Shown here one piece after another: positions 10,078-21,751 of a stretch of 64,000 bases of DNA. Every line of letters starts with the position of its first letter. The first letter of the stretch is position 1. The DNA lies in assembly GCF_009363655.1 (NCBI RefSeq), contig NZ_CP045393.1:1860001-1924000 (forward strand). The letters are read 5' to 3'. The notes under the pieces are model-generated. The model was not told the origin of the DNA. It worked only from the letters and a program-made list of their open reading frames with translations, and ran no database searches. The translations under genes and the position numbers were made by a program. Source of the DNA: Roseovarius sp. THAF27. GTDB taxonomy: Bacteria > Pseudomonadota > Alphaproteobacteria > Rhodobacterales > Rhodobacteraceae.

Positions 10078-10905
10078 ATGACTGGCGCAGGATCTTTTGT
10101 GATCGGCACGCTTTCGGCGGCGCTGATCTTTTGCAGTTCGGTGCGGGCGCAGGACAGTGACAGCGATCGACTTATCGCCCTCATGCGCATTGGCGATACA
10201 GTTGAAATCATGCGCGAGGAAGGCTTGCGCTATGGGGCCGAGATCGGCGCCGAGATGCTTCCCGATGTGTCACCCGACGACTGGAATCGGACCGTGTCGC
10301 GTATCTATGACGCCGAGAAGATGGAAGCGGTCATCACGCAAGGATTCGAGTCCGCGCTGGACGGCGAGGATGTCGCCCCTCTGGTCTCATTCTTCGAAAG
10401 CGACCTGGGCAAGGAAATCATTGGTCTCGAAATCGACGCCCGCGAAGCGTTCCTGAGCGAAGAAACCGAACTTGCCGCGATCGACGCCTACCAGGACGCG
10501 CAGGATCAGCAAACCGAGCTTTTCAAACAGGTCGAGACCATCATCGCCGACAGCGACCTTGTTGAATACAACGTCATGGGCGCGATGAACGCCAACCTGA
10601 TGTTCTATCGCGGTCTTGCCGACGGCGGCGCCATCGACCTGGGAGAATCCGACATGCTGGCCGATGTCTGGGCGCAGGAGTCGTCCATACGCGCGGAATC
10701 CGAGGCATGGCTGGGCTCATTCCTGATGACCGCCTACCGACCGTTGCAAGCTCAGGAACTGGCCTCTTACGCCGAGCTTTACCGCACCGACGAGGGCCGA
10801 GTTCTGAACACGGCCGTATTCAACGCCTACGACCGGATGTACGATGAAATTTCGTATCTGCTGGGGCAGGCGGTGGCTGAACACATGCGGAGCGAAGAAC
10901 TTTGA
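10078..10905 (+). CDS. DUF2059-domain secreted protein (second of tandem pair)
   Basis: This 275-residue protein has a signal peptide (FVIGTLSAALIFCSSVRAQD) and mirrors its upstream neighbour segment by segment: for example MEAVITQGFESALDGEDV with a following SFFESDLGKEIIGLEID matches the DILSETLSDEHLSHAAEF and YASPLGQRLVEAE region. It begins six bases after the first gene ends, so the pair is co-transcribed. The two have diverged strongly, which points to an old duplication. The role is unknown; the location should be periplasmic. Confidence 0.65.
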   Translation: MTGAGSFVIGTLSAALIFCSSVRAQDSDSDRLIALMRIGDTVEIMREEGLRYGAEIGAEMLPDVSPDDWNRTVSRIYDAEKMEAVITQGFESALDGEDVAPLVSFFESDLGKEIIGLEIDAREAFLSEETELAAIDAYQDAQDQQTELFKQVETIIADSDLVEYNVMGAMNANLMFYRGLADGGAIDLGESDMLADVWAQESSIRAESEAWLGSFLMTAYRPLQAQELASYAELYRTDEGRVLNTAVFNAYDRMYDEISYLLGQAVAEHMRSEEL

Positions 10906-10971
10906 CGCCATCCGGCAGTCGGCCAATGCCGGCAGGGTCCTGAAAATCCGCTTTTGCGGCGGGTGCAAGGC

Positions 10972-10999
10972 TTGACTTTGGAGCGCACCCCTAGGATAA
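10972..10999 (+). promoter_or_regulatory. candidate sigma-70 type promoter for rplU-rpmA
   Basis: TTGACT at 10972-10977 and GGATAA at 10994-10999 are 16 bases apart, about 130 bases upstream of rplU. The -35 is good, the -10 is weak. No other candidate of this quality lies in the 223-base gap. Confidence 0.4.
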
Positions 11000-11128
11000 G
11001 CGGCCATCCCGGCGGGGTGACTCGTGCGGGATTTAATCTTTTACGCCCCTCGGGGGCGCGCCGTTCGAGGCACCTAACGCCGGTTGATCCCGGGGCCACA
11101 GAACGCGGAAGACAAAGGGAAGCGAAAG

Positions 11129-11866
11129 ATGTTTGCGGTTTTGAAAACCGGCGGCAAGCAGTACAAGGTCCAGTCGGGCGATATGCTGCGCGTCGAGAAG
11201 CTGGCAGCGGATGCCGGCGAGAAAGTCCAGTTCAACGAGATCCTGATGCTGGGCGGCGATAGCCCGGTCGTCGGCGTTCCGCTGATCGAAGGCGCGGCCG
11301 TTCAGGCCGAGGTCGTCGATCAGATCAAGGGCGACAAGGTCATCAACTTCGTCAAGCGCCGCCGGAAGCACGGCTCGCAGCGGACGCGCGGCCATCGCCA
11401 GCAGCTGACGCTCCTGCGCGTGACCGAGATCCTTGAAAAAGGCGCGGACAAGTCGGGCGTGAAGGCTGCGGTCGGCGCCAGCGCACTGGCCGTCGGCATG
11501 GGCAAGACCCGCTATGCCGACAACAAGGCCGAGCAGGCCGAGATGGCCAAGCGTGTGAAGAACGACGAAGCCAAGGAAAAGAGCGTCGCCAAGAAAGCCG
11601 AACCCAAAGCCGAGAAGAAGGCCGAGGAAAAGAAGGCTGCCCCCAAGAAAGCCGCCAAGGCCGAGGGTGGTGACGACCTGAAGAAGCTGTCCGGCGTGGG
11701 TCCGGCGCTGGAAAAGAAACTGCATGAGGCAGGCGTGACCACGTTTGCCCAGATCGCGGCATGGACCGCCGATGACATCGCCGAGATGGACGAGAAACTG
11801 TCCTTCAAAGGCCGCATCGAGCGTGAAGGCTGGGTCGAACAGGCCAAAGAACTGGCTAAAGGCTAA
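11129..11866 (+). CDS. rplU: 50S ribosomal protein L21 with C-terminal helix-hairpin-helix extension
   Basis: Residues 1-103 are ordinary L21 ([18 protein letters not shown] at the start, [17 protein letters not shown] near the RNA-binding end). L21 normally stops there, but this protein runs to 245 residues: an Ala/Lys/Glu-rich charged linker (about 120-180) leads to a compact domain with [19 protein letters not shown], a helix-hairpin-helix fold also seen in other alphaproteobacterial proteins. The start at 11129 is the conserved family start. It is followed after 11 bases by rpmA, the usual partner. Confidence 0.95.
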   Translation: MFAVLKTGGKQYKVQSGDMLRVEKLAADAGEKVQFNEILMLGGDSPVVGVPLIEGAAVQAEVVDQIKGDKVINFVKRRRKHGSQRTRGHRQQLTLLRVTEILEKGADKSGVKAAVGASALAVGMGKTRYADNKAEQAEMAKRVKNDEAKEKSVAKKAEPKAEKKAEEKKAAPKKAAKAEGGDDLKKLSGVGPALEKKLHEAGVTTFAQIAAWTADDIAEMDEKLSFKGRIEREGWVEQAKELAKG

Positions 11867-11877
11867 GGAGAGACGAT

Positions 11878-12147
11878 ATGGCACATAAGAAAGCAGGCGG
11901 TTCATCCAGAAACGGTCGCGACTCGATCGGCCGTCGTCTTGGCGTCAAGAAATACGGCGGCGAAGCCGTGATCCCCGGCAACATCCTGGTGCGTCAGCGC
12001 GGCAACAAGTTCTGGCCGGGCGACGGCGTGGGGCAGGGCAAGGACCACACCCTTTTCGCGACTGTCGAAGGCGCCGTGCATTTCCGCAAGGGCCTGAAGG
12101 GCCGTACCTTTATTTCGGTTCTCCCGGTGGCGGAGGCCGCCGAGTAA
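11878..12147 (+). CDS. rpmA: 50S ribosomal protein L27
   Basis: An 89-residue L27 beginning [16 protein letters not shown], with [21 protein letters not shown] in its beta-barrel. There is no N-terminal cleaved extension of the Firmicutes type. The N-terminal tail reaches the peptidyl-transferase centre. GGAGA lies just before the start. Second gene of the rplU-rpmA operon, closed by the terminator at 12175-12204. Confidence 0.97.
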   Translation: MAHKKAGGSSRNGRDSIGRRLGVKKYGGEAVIPGNILVRQRGNKFWPGDGVGQGKDHTLFATVEGAVHFRKGLKGRTFISVLPVAEAAE

Positions 12148-12174
12148 GCCGAACCTTCAAGGCAAGATATTCAG

Positions 12175-12204
12175 GGGGATCGGCACATCGCCGGTCCCCT
12201 TTTT
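12175..12204 (+). terminator. rho-independent terminator of rplU-rpmA
   Basis: A ten-base-pair stem, GGGGATCGGC (12175-12184) with GCCGGTCCCC (12190-12199) including one G-T pair, is closed by a five-base loop and followed by five T residues. It lies 28 bases after the rpmA stop. Confidence 0.85.
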
Positions 12205-12362
12205 CAATGTGCCAGGCCGTGACCGCATCCGTTCCGGACAAACGGAGTAGACCGGACGATGCCGATCCGCATGGCAAGGCAGGCTGCACTTGGGATGGTG
12301 CGCGGCTTTGTCGACGCAACCTTGGCCTGGGACGTGATGGTGCTTTTCGGAGGAGACAGCAC

Positions 12363-12899
12363 ATGAAAATCGAAGAGCTTGTTCCCGAGACGCTGATCGC
12401 AACGGAACGCTTTGACCTTCGTCCGATCCGTGCATCGGATTCGGGTCTTGTGGGACTTTATGCCGGGGACGAGCGCGTGGCGCGGTTCACGTCCTCCATT
12501 CCGCATCCGATGCCCCCCGGTACAGCCGAGGCGTTCATCGCCCGCGTGATGGACCTGGAGCATCCCGAGGATGTCTGGGTTCTGGATGGCACGCGCATCG
12601 GCGGGGGCGAAGTCATGGGCCTTATCGGCCTCACTCGCATGGACCGCAGCCAGTCCGAGATCGGGTACTGGATCGCTCCCGCCTACTGGAACAGCGGCCT
12701 CGCAAGCGCGGCAGTGATGGCACTGCTCGACGCCAATCCCCAGGAGTCCAGCACGATCTTCGCGAGTGTCTTTCAGGACAACGCGTCCTCGGCCCGTGTC
12801 CTGACGAATTGTGGGTTCCGCTATCTGGGCGATGCCGAAAGCTTTTCGGTTGCGCGCAAGGCGACGGTGCCCACCTGGACCTACAGTCGGACCGTATGA
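12363..12899 (+). CDS. GNAT-family N-acetyltransferase (RimJ/RimL-like)
   Basis: A 178-residue acetyltransferase of the Acetyltransf_3 type: N-terminal strand ETLIATERFDLRPIRASD, then the region IGYWIAPAYWNSGLASAA, which includes the pantetheine-binding segment, and FQDNASSARVLTNCGFRYLG, the usual 'N-x-x-S-x-x-V-x-x-x-x-G-F' ending. GGAGGAG lies before the start at 12363. This class acetylates N-termini of ribosomal proteins or small molecules; the substrate cannot be told. It sits alone between rpmA and obgE. Confidence 0.82.
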   Translation: MKIEELVPETLIATERFDLRPIRASDSGLVGLYAGDERVARFTSSIPHPMPPGTAEAFIARVMDLEHPEDVWVLDGTRIGGGEVMGLIGLTRMDRSQSEIGYWIAPAYWNSGLASAAVMALLDANPQESSTIFASVFQDNASSARVLTNCGFRYLGDAESFSVARKATVPTWTYSRTV

Positions 12900-13043
12900 A
12901 TGGTTGGCATGGTCCTTGTTCACGTCGGGCGTGCGGGTCGGTTCACAGGGCCGAGCGACAAGCTTTGGCGCAAGCTCAAGCCGCACGTTCCTGCGTCCGC
13001 AGTCTTGAGCCGGATCGAATTTCGCACTACGCACGGGTCCTGA

Positions 13044-15193
<2,150 letters not shown>

Positions 15194-15235
15194 CAGGCGT
15201 GCTGATAGTTTCGGTACGAACGAACAGGTGAAGCG

Positions 15236-16501
15236 ATGAAAGACCTCGAGAACATTCCGGCTGTGATGGAAGAGATCGGCCAGCGCGCCAAGGCGGCGGC
15301 GGTGGTGCTGGCAACGGCGTCGCCAGAGGCGAAAGCGCTTGGGCTGACCTCGGCGGCGCAAGCGGTCTGGGACAATCGCGCAGATATCCTCGAGGCAAAT
15401 GCCAAGGACCTCGCCTTCGGCGCGGAGAAAGGTCTTTCGGATGCCATGATGGATCGGCTCATGCTCGACGAAACCCGCATCGGGGCGATTTGCGATGGGC
15501 TGAGGGCCGTCGCGGCGCAACAAGACCCCGTGGGCGAGGTGATCGAAGAATGGGATCGTCCCAACGGCCTCCATATTCGCCGTGTCCGCACGCCTTTGGG
15601 CGTGATCGGCGTGATCTACGAAAGCCGTCCCAATGTGACGGCGGACGCGGGCGCCTTATGTCTCAAATCCGGCAATGCGGTGATCTTGCGTGGCGGCTCG
15701 GAGAGTTTTCATTCCTCGGGCGCGCTGCACCGTTGCCTCGTCGAAGGGCTCAAAGAGGCCAACCTGCCCGAGGACGCCATCCAGCTTGTGCCCACCCGTG
15801 ACCGGGCTGCCGTCCAGGCCATGCTGACGATGACCGGCACGATCGACGTGATCGTACCGCGCGGCGGCAAGGGACTGGTCGGCCTCGTGCAGCGCGAGGC
15901 ACGGGTTCCCGTCTTTGCCCATCTCGAGGGCATCGTGCATATCTACATCGACAAGGACGCCGACCCGGAAAAGGCGCTGCGCGTCGTGATGAACGCCAAG
16001 ACCCGCCGCACGGGGATCTGCGGCGCGGCAGAGTGTCTGCTGGTCCACGAAGAGGCCGCCAACACGATCGGACAGGGTGTCATCCGGGCACTTCTCGAAA
16101 AGGGGGTGGAAGTGCGTGCAGATCCCGCGCTGCAATCGGTTTCGGGCACCGTTCCGGCCAACGATACGGATTGGGGATTCGAGTTTCTGGCGATGGTCAT
16201 GGCCGCAAAACAGGTGAAAGACTTGTCGGAAGCCATTGAACACATAAGGAAATACGGGTCCCAGCATACGGATTGCATCATCACAGAAGAAGATGCCGCG
16301 GCGGAGCGCTTCTTTGCCGAACTGGACAGCGCGATTCTCATGCGCAATGCGTCGACGCAGTTCGCCGACGGTGGAGAATTCGGCATGGGCGCGGAGATCG
16401 GCATCGCAACCGGAAAGATGCACGCCCGCGGTCCCGTTGGCGCCACGCAACTGACCAGCTTCAAATATCTGGTTGAAGGCGACGGGGTTACGCGCGCCTG
16501 A
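15236..16501 (+). CDS. proA: gamma-glutamyl phosphate reductase
   Basis: 421 residues, aldehyde-dehydrogenase superfamily. It carries [14 protein letters not shown] with the catalytic Cys, and the coenzyme region [22 protein letters not shown]. It reduces gamma-glutamyl phosphate, made by ProB, to glutamate semialdehyde with NADPH. AGGTGAAGCG precedes the start. Its last 14 bases overlap the end of chpT on the other strand (tail-to-tail). Confidence 0.96.
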   Translation: MKDLENIPAVMEEIGQRAKAAAVVLATASPEAKALGLTSAAQAVWDNRADILEANAKDLAFGAEKGLSDAMMDRLMLDETRIGAICDGLRAVAAQQDPVGEVIEEWDRPNGLHIRRVRTPLGVIGVIYESRPNVTADAGALCLKSGNAVILRGGSESFHSSGALHRCLVEGLKEANLPEDAIQLVPTRDRAAVQAMLTMTGTIDVIVPRGGKGLVGLVQREARVPVFAHLEGIVHIYIDKDADPEKALRVVMNAKTRRTGICGAAECLLVHEEAANTIGQGVIRALLEKGVEVRADPALQSVSGTVPANDTDWGFEFLAMVMAAKQVKDLSEAIEHIRKYGSQHTDCIITEEDAAAERFFAELDSAILMRNASTQFADGGEFGMGAEIGIATGKMHARGPVGATQLTSFKYLVEGDGVTRA

Positions 16502-17096
16502 GCCGGACCTCGGCCGCCTCGTCGGTCAGGTTGGCAGAGCAGTCGAGCCGCGCATCCCAGGCCGCCGCCGGAAGGATCAGGAACTGGACATGAGCGGGCG
16601 CCGGCAATGCCGTGCCCTGCGTGCCGTTCAACAGGTCCCACAACTCCGGATCGGAGTTCATCCGGTCCGCCGTCGCCCGCACGAGCCAGCCTTCGTCCGA
16701 AAGCGTCATCGTGATCCGACCGCCGTAGGGCACCGCCTGTTCGGCACAGAGCAGGGCAAGCAATACCGCCCTGACTTCGCGCCGCGGATAATGACCGGGT
16801 GGAAACGCGTCGATCACCGTCCGCTCATCCGCGTGGAGGTCGTGAAGAATCGAATTGACCTCCTCGGCGCCGGTGTCCTGATCCGGACTGGCGACACCGA
16901 AGGCCAGGCGGAAAAACCGGATGCGGGCATTGGCATGGGCCACGCTGTCAACAACCAGCGCCAATTCGGGCGATGCGGCGGCCCCGGAAAGTTCAAGCAG
17001 TTCGATGCCGTTGCTGACAGCGCCGATCGGACTGATGAGGTCGTGGCAGATCCGAGAGCCTATCAATGCGGCGATGGCGTTGGTATCACTGACCAA
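16488..17096 (-). CDS. chpT: ChpT-like histidine phosphotransferase of the CtrA phosphorelay
   Basis: The 202-residue product contains the DHp-like signature [20 protein letters not shown] with the phosphorylated His18, and a degenerate ATPase-like C-terminal half lacking the N and G boxes, as in ChpT. ChpT passes phosphate from CckA to CtrA and CpdR; a CckA gene begins at 62258 in this window. I chose TTG at 17096: AAAGGA lies six bases upstream, it is the last start before the conserved region, and the longer frame would run into the divergent DUF3553 gene. Only 28 bases separate the two start codons. Confidence 0.85.
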   Translation of the reverse strand: MVSDTNAIAALIGSRICHDLISPIGAVSNGIELLELSGAAASPELALVVDSVAHANARIRFFRLAFGVASPDQDTGAEEVNSILHDLHADERTVIDAFPPGHYPRREVRAVLLALLCAEQAVPYGGRITMTLSDEGWLVRATADRMNSDPELWDLLNGTQGTALPAPAHVQFLILPAAAWDARLDCSANLTDEAAEVRLRRA

Positions 17097-17124
17097 GTCG
17101 TATCCTTTCCCGCGGAGTCCACCG

Positions 17125-17307
17125 ATGTCCGATCTGAACAGCATCCTCGAACCCGGTATGCTTGTCGTCCACCCCGATCAGCCGGATTGGGGAACCGGAC
17201 AAGTCCAATCGAATATCGGTGGCAAGATCACCGTGAACTTCCAGGATGTAGGTAAGGTTGTTATTGACGGCTCCCGCATTGAGTTGCTGCCCATCACTGA
17301 ACCATGA
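17125..17307 (+). CDS. DUF3553 small protein
   Basis: A 60-residue protein with the DUF3553 look: PGMLVVHPDQPDWGTGQVQS, then GGKITVNFQDVGKVVIDG. The pattern recalls the small SH3-like barrel near the C-terminus of UvrD/CarD-type proteins, but no function is known. GGAG sits eight bases before the start. It is divergent from chpT with only 28 bases between start codons, so its promoter must lie inside the chpT coding sequence or the transcript has a very short leader. Confidence 0.8.
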   Translation: MSDLNSILEPGMLVVHPDQPDWGTGQVQSNIGGKITVNFQDVGKVVIDGSRIELLPITEP

Positions 17308-17452
17308 TCTTGGTTACTGGAACGTTAACACGTCTTGGGAACATCGCAAGTCCGCGTGGCTCGGCAGGCAAGAGCCGCCAACGGTCTGTTGTGGTTGCAG
17401 CCCGGGGCGGAAACACCTTAAAACCCGCGCAGCCATTCTGAGCAGGACCCTG

Positions 17453-18220
17453 ATGTATACTCGCGATGTGCACTTCACCGTTAGGCTGGCCCGGGACGAG
17501 GCCGATCTGCAGGCGGCACAACGCCTGAGATACGATGTTTTCGTCTCCGAACTTGGCGGTGACGGTCCTCTCGTGGATCACGAAGCGAAGCTGGAGCGCG
17601 ATCGTTTTGACCCGCATTTCGACCACCTTCTGTTGTCCGACGATTCCCGTGGCGGCGCGATCGTGGGGGTCTATCGCGTCCTGCGCGATGACCAGGCAGA
17701 CAAGGCCGGTCAATTCTACTCCGAGGATGAATACGACCTTTCGGTTCTCAAGCGATCAGGGCGGCGTATAATGGAGCTTGGCCGCTCCTGCTTGGCGGAA
17801 GGGTATCGCGGCGGCGCCGCGATGTACCATCTGTGGAACGGGCTCGCGCGGTACGTGGCCGAGCATGACATCGAGATCCTGTTCGGCGTCGCCAGCTTTC
17901 ACGGCACCGATCCGGCAAAACTCGCACAGCCGCTTTCGCTTCTGCATCACAGGCATCTCGCGCCCGAGGCCCTGCGGGTCCGCACCGTGGCGGAACACTA
18001 CCAACCGCTGGACCTCGTGCCCGCAGACCAGATCGACCGGCGCGCGGCGATGCTGCAGGTGCCCGCGCTGATCAAGGCCTATCTCAGACTGGGCGGTTTC
18101 GTGGGTGACGGCGCTTTCATCGACGAAACCTTCAATACAACCGACGTGTGCCTCGTGATGGATACCGGGCGGCTCAACGCACGGCAGAAGGCGATCTATT
18201 CGAAAGGAGCCGACCTGTGA
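17453..18220 (+). CDS. olsB: L-ornithine N(alpha)-acyltransferase
   Basis: 255 residues of the OlsB/hemolysin-like GNAT acyltransferase family: QAAQRLRYDVFVSELGGDG near the N-terminus, GVYRVLRDDQA, and ELGRSCLAEGYRGGAAMYHL. It joins a 3-hydroxyacyl group from acyl-ACP to ornithine, giving lyso-ornithine lipid. Its stop overlaps the GTG start of olsA by four bases. Ornithine lipids replace phospholipids in phosphate-poor seawater bacteria. Confidence 0.88.
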   Translation: MYTRDVHFTVRLARDEADLQAAQRLRYDVFVSELGGDGPLVDHEAKLERDRFDPHFDHLLLSDDSRGGAIVGVYRVLRDDQADKAGQFYSEDEYDLSVLKRSGRRIMELGRSCLAEGYRGGAAMYHLWNGLARYVAEHDIEILFGVASFHGTDPAKLAQPLSLLHHRHLAPEALRVRTVAEHYQPLDLVPADQIDRRAAMLQVPALIKAYLRLGGFVGDGAFIDETFNTTDVCLVMDTGRLNARQKAIYSKGADL

Positions 18221-19050
18221 GCCCGACCTGGGAATCGCGACAGCCTGCGAAGATGGCGAAGGTCCACCCGATTGGCTGGCTGATCCTCGCGCTCCGTCTG
18301 ATCGTTTTGGCCGCGATCATTGTGCCTGGCGTCTTTGTAGTGCTGATCCTGCGCTTGATTGAGCCCTATTTCTTCGACCGGCGCCGTCCCTTGACTGCCT
18401 GGTTGCAACGCTGGGCGATCTGGGCCGGGTTGCGGATCATAGGCCTGCGCTACCTTCGCGAAGGCCAGCCGATGCGCGATCACGGGGCGGTCGTGGCCAA
18501 CCACGCGTCCTGGATGGATATCTTCGCGCTCGGGGCGGGTCAGGCGATCACTTTTGTGTCCAAGGCGGAAGTGGCAGGCTGGCCCGGTATCGGCTTTTTG
18601 GCCCGACTGGTCGGCACCGTGTTCATCAATCGCAACCCGCGGCAGGCCGATGCCCAACGTAACCAATTGAAGGCCGAGTTGGACGCGGGGCGTAAACTGT
18701 TGTTCTTCCCGGAAGGCACCTCGACTGACGGAATGCGCGTGCTGCCTTTCAAATCCAGCCTGTTTGCGGCGTTTGCGGATCTGGAAACCGGGATGCGCAT
18801 TCAACCTGTCACCGTCGTCTATATCGCTCCCGATGGCGTCGAGGAGCCGCGCTTCTACGGCTGGTGGGGCGACATGGATCTCGGTCCGCATATGGTGCAG
18901 GTCCTGTCGCGCTTTCCCCAAGGCGGCGTGCGGGTGATCTATCACGAGCCGCTCAGGATCAGCGATTTTCCCGACCGCAAGAAACTGGCCCAAGCCCTGG
19001 AGACTCGGGTCAGAAGTGCCATGCCCCCGGAAAGCGCTTTGCCCGGATGA
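18217..19050 (+). CDS. olsA: lyso-ornithine lipid O-acyltransferase
   Basis: 277 residues in the PlsC acyltransferase family. The N-terminal membrane helix (WLILALRLIVLAAIIVPGVF) is followed by the catalytic HX4D motif in NHASWMD and the glycerophosphate-type motif FPEGTS. Starts at GTG 18217 after AAAGGAG, overlapping the olsB stop (GTGA). OlsA adds the second acyl chain, completing ornithine lipid at the inner membrane. Confidence 0.88.
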   Translation: MSPTWESRQPAKMAKVHPIGWLILALRLIVLAAIIVPGVFVVLILRLIEPYFFDRRRPLTAWLQRWAIWAGLRIIGLRYLREGQPMRDHGAVVANHASWMDIFALGAGQAITFVSKAEVAGWPGIGFLARLVGTVFINRNPRQADAQRNQLKAELDAGRKLLFFPEGTSTDGMRVLPFKSSLFAAFADLETGMRIQPVTVVYIAPDGVEEPRFYGWWGDMDLGPHMVQVLSRFPQGGVRVIYHEPLRISDFPDRKKLAQALETRVRSAMPPESALPG

Positions 19051-19070
19051 CTGCAGCCCCCTGATCCGGG

Positions 19071-19691
19071 TCAGGCCCCGGCTGCGATCAGATTGGCCAG
19101 CGCGGCACTGGGATCATCTTCGCGCCAGATTTCCTCGCCAATACCGAAAAAGTCCGTCATGCTGGCAAGATGCGCCATGGTGGCCTTGTCCAACGCGCCC
19201 TCCGCGACGACAGGCACCTCGATCATCTGCGACCACCATTCGTAAAGCTCCGGCTCCGCCTGCGACCCGTCGCCCAGGGCGGACACACCCGCCGGCCCGA
19301 AACTGACATAGTCGGCGCCGGCCTCGGCCGCGCTCATGCCCTCGTGCCGTGACGCGGCGCAAAAAGCGCCCACAATCGCGTCCGTCCCCAGTTCCTTGCG
19401 GGCCTTGCGCACGGTGCGCGCACCGTCTGTCAGGTGAACACCATCCAGTCCCAGACGATCAGCCAGAACGAAATGCGTGTCGATCACGATGGCCACGTCG
19501 CGGGCGTGGGCCACCTCGCGGCAGGCATCGGCCGCACGGCACAGCGCCGTCTCGTCATGCGTTGAAAGTGCAAGGCGGACACAGGCGATCTCGTGGTCGT
19601 CCAGAACCCGGCTCAGGGCCTGCGGAAATCGCGCCAGTTCGATTTCTGGCGGGGTGATCAGGTAAATCTGGGGCTGCTCGGGCTCGGCCAT
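19071..19691 (-). CDS. thiamine phosphate synthase-like (ThiE/TenI) protein
   Basis: 206 residues with a ThiE-type TIM barrel: IYLITPP at the start, DGVHLTDGARTVRKARKELG in the middle and ADYVSFGPAG further on. Several ThiE active-site positions look altered: the usual G-x-S-x-H reads GAFCAASRHEG, and the usual GPVFPT-x-TK segment is GPAGVSALGDG. So this may be a divergent or regulatory paralogue and not the pathway enzyme. Convergent with olsA (20 bases apart) and divergent from the RNA methyltransferase gene. Confidence 0.7.
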   Translation of the reverse strand: MAEPEQPQIYLITPPEIELARFPQALSRVLDDHEIACVRLALSTHDETALCRAADACREVAHARDVAIVIDTHFVLADRLGLDGVHLTDGARTVRKARKELGTDAIVGAFCAASRHEGMSAAEAGADYVSFGPAGVSALGDGSQAEPELYEWWSQMIEVPVVAEGALDKATMAHLASMTDFFGIGEEIWREDDPSAALANLIAAGA

Positions 19692-19818
19692 GGTCTTGTC
19701 GTCCTGTTTTTGCCCCTATAACCGGGATTCGAACAAGCGTCTACGGGTCGCGATTGCGCCGGTTTACGCTTTTCCGTGGTCACCGCGTCGACTATGGCAG
19801 GGCCTGTGGAGGGTCTGG

Positions 19819-20562
19819 ATGAGGGACGACAAGATGCAGCCGCGTTTCGTGTTGGTGCGCCCGCAGATGGGCGAGAATATCGGGGCCGCGGCCCGTGCAA
19901 TGTGGAATTTCGGTCTTGACCGGATGGTGGTCGTCGCCCCGCGCGATGGCTGGCCCAACCAGAAAGCCGTGGCAATGGCCAGCGGCGCGGGACGTTTGCT
20001 GGACGAGGCGCGGCTGGTCCCCGACCTCGCGGCCGCGGTCGAGGAAGACACCTTCGTGATGGCCACGACGGCGCGCGTACGCGGCCTGACGAAACCCGTC
20101 CTCAGCCCGGAAGGCGCGATGCAAGAGGCCGCCCGCCGCCTGTCGCGCGGCGAGCGTGTGTCGGTCCTCTTCGGGCCAGAGCGCGCGGGGCTGGAAAACG
20201 AGGACGTGGCGCGGGCAAATGCGATCATCAGCGTGCCGGTGAATCCGGACTTTCCCAGCTTGAACCTGGCGCAATGCGTTTTGCTGTGCGGGTACGAGTG
20301 GCGTCGCGCCTCGGAGGCGGTCGAGGCTACGCGCGTGGACATGGCCGGCACCGAATGGGCCAACCAGCAGGAGATCGAGGCCCTCTCGTCGCATTATGAA
20401 GAACGCCTCGAGGACGCAGGCTTTTTCTTTCCCGAGGCCAAGGCCCGCGGTATGAAGATCAATCTGCGCAACATGTGGAGCCGTATGGCCCTGACGCGCG
20501 CGGATGTGCAGATGCTTCACGGGGTGCTGCGGCAAATGGTGCGATGGAAGGAGCGCGGTTGA
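19819..20562 (+). CDS. TrmJ/TrmH-type SPOUT RNA methyltransferase
   Basis: 247 residues: FVLVRPQMGENIGAAARAMWN at the N-terminus, then VSVLFGPERAGLENEDVARANA and SLNLAQCVLLCGYEW, the knot motifs that bind S-adenosylmethionine in the TrmJ branch (tRNA Cm32/Um32 2'-O-methylation). Start choice: ATG 19819 has GGAGG six bases before it; a second ATG at 19834 is possible. The C-terminal 80 residues form a helical tail typical of TrmJ. Single-gene unit between the thiE-like gene and ctaA. Confidence 0.85.
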   Translation: MRDDKMQPRFVLVRPQMGENIGAAARAMWNFGLDRMVVVAPRDGWPNQKAVAMASGAGRLLDEARLVPDLAAAVEEDTFVMATTARVRGLTKPVLSPEGAMQEAARRLSRGERVSVLFGPERAGLENEDVARANAIISVPVNPDFPSLNLAQCVLLCGYEWRRASEAVEATRVDMAGTEWANQQEIEALSSHYEERLEDAGFFFPEAKARGMKINLRNMWSRMALTRADVQMLHGVLRQMVRWKERG

Positions 20563-20611
20563 AGCGCGGCGCGGCGCGGATTACTTTCGCGCCATCTGAA
20601 GGGGGCGGAGC

Positions 20612-21751
20612 ATGAGCGAAAAACGCAGCATTTTCCAAGAGGTGTCCGACGCCGATGTCCCGCGGGAGACGCCGCGAGGCGGCATGATAGACGCAGGTCG
20701 CCGCGGGGCGCGGGGCGCGGTGCGGCTGTGGCTGATGCTGCTCTTCGCACTGGTCGTGGTGATGATCGCCGTGGGCGGGCTGACACGCCTGACCGACAGC
20801 GGTCTGTCGATCACCGAATGGAAACCCGTCACCGGCGCGTTGCCCCCCATGGACGCCGCCACATGGGAGGCCGAGTTCGAAAAGTACCGCGCGATCCCCG
20901 AATATCAGCTTCAGAACAAGGGCATGAGCCTGTCCGAGTTCAAGACGATCTATTGGTGGGAATGGGGGCACCGGCAACTGGGCCGCGTGATCGGACTCGT
21001 CTGGGCGTTGGGTTTCCTGGTGTTCCTGGTCACGCGAAAAATCCCGCCCGGCTGGGCGGGCCGCTTGCTGCTATTGGGAGGGCTTGGCGGGCTTCAGGGT
21101 GCGATCGGCTGGTGGATGGTCAGTTCGGGCCTGACGGGCCAGATGCTAGACGTGGCCAGCTATCGGTTGGCCGTGCATCTTGGGCTGGCCTTTGTGATCC
21201 TGGGCTTCATTGCATGGTACGTGATGTGCCTTGGCCGCGAAGAGCGTGAACTGATGCAGGCCCGGCGCAGCCGGGAAGGCAAGCTGTTCGGCCTATCCAC
21301 CGGCTGGCTGCATTTCGCCTTCCTGCAGATCCTGATCGGTGCCCTTGTGGCGGGAATTGACGCGGGCCGCACCTTTACCGACTGGCCGCTTATGGCGGGC
21401 GGCTTCCTGCCGGTCGATTTCTGGATGCCCGAGCTTGGGATCAGGAACTTCTTCGAGAACCCCGGCCTGGTCCAGTTCATGCATCGCATGACCGGCTACC
21501 TGCTGCTGGCCTTCGGTCTCGTGGTCTGGTTACGAGGGCGCCGCTCTGCCCATGCCCTGACGCGCGGGGCGTTCAATTTCGCGTTTCTCGCGCTGGTCCT
21601 GCAGGTCGTTCTGGGGATCATGACCGTCCTCTACATCGCGCCTTGGCAACTGGCGATCACGCACCAGGTTCTCGCCGTGATTTTGTGGGTTCTTATCCTC
21701 AGAGCACGCTTCCTCAGCCAGTACCCCGTCGTGCGATCGGTGCGCGGATGA
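20612..21751 (+). CDS. ctaA: heme A synthase (COX15 type)
   Basis: 379 residues with eight predicted membrane helices. The COX15 signature is clear: GGLTRLTDSGLSITEWKPV after helix 1, WWEWGHRQLGRVIGL, and the second-half LVQFMHRMTGYLLL, which supply heme-ligand His residues. It converts heme O to heme A for aa3 oxidases. It ends in a four-base ATGA overlap with the M32 carboxypeptidase gene. Confidence 0.94.
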   Translation: MSEKRSIFQEVSDADVPRETPRGGMIDAGRRGARGAVRLWLMLLFALVVVMIAVGGLTRLTDSGLSITEWKPVTGALPPMDAATWEAEFEKYRAIPEYQLQNKGMSLSEFKTIYWWEWGHRQLGRVIGLVWALGFLVFLVTRKIPPGWAGRLLLLGGLGGLQGAIGWWMVSSGLTGQMLDVASYRLAVHLGLAFVILGFIAWYVMCLGREERELMQARRSREGKLFGLSTGWLHFAFLQILIGALVAGIDAGRTFTDWPLMAGGFLPVDFWMPELGIRNFFENPGLVQFMHRMTGYLLLAFGLVVWLRGRRSAHALTRGAFNFAFLALVLQVVLGIMTVLYIAPWQLAITHQVLAVILWVLILRARFLSQYPVVRSVRG

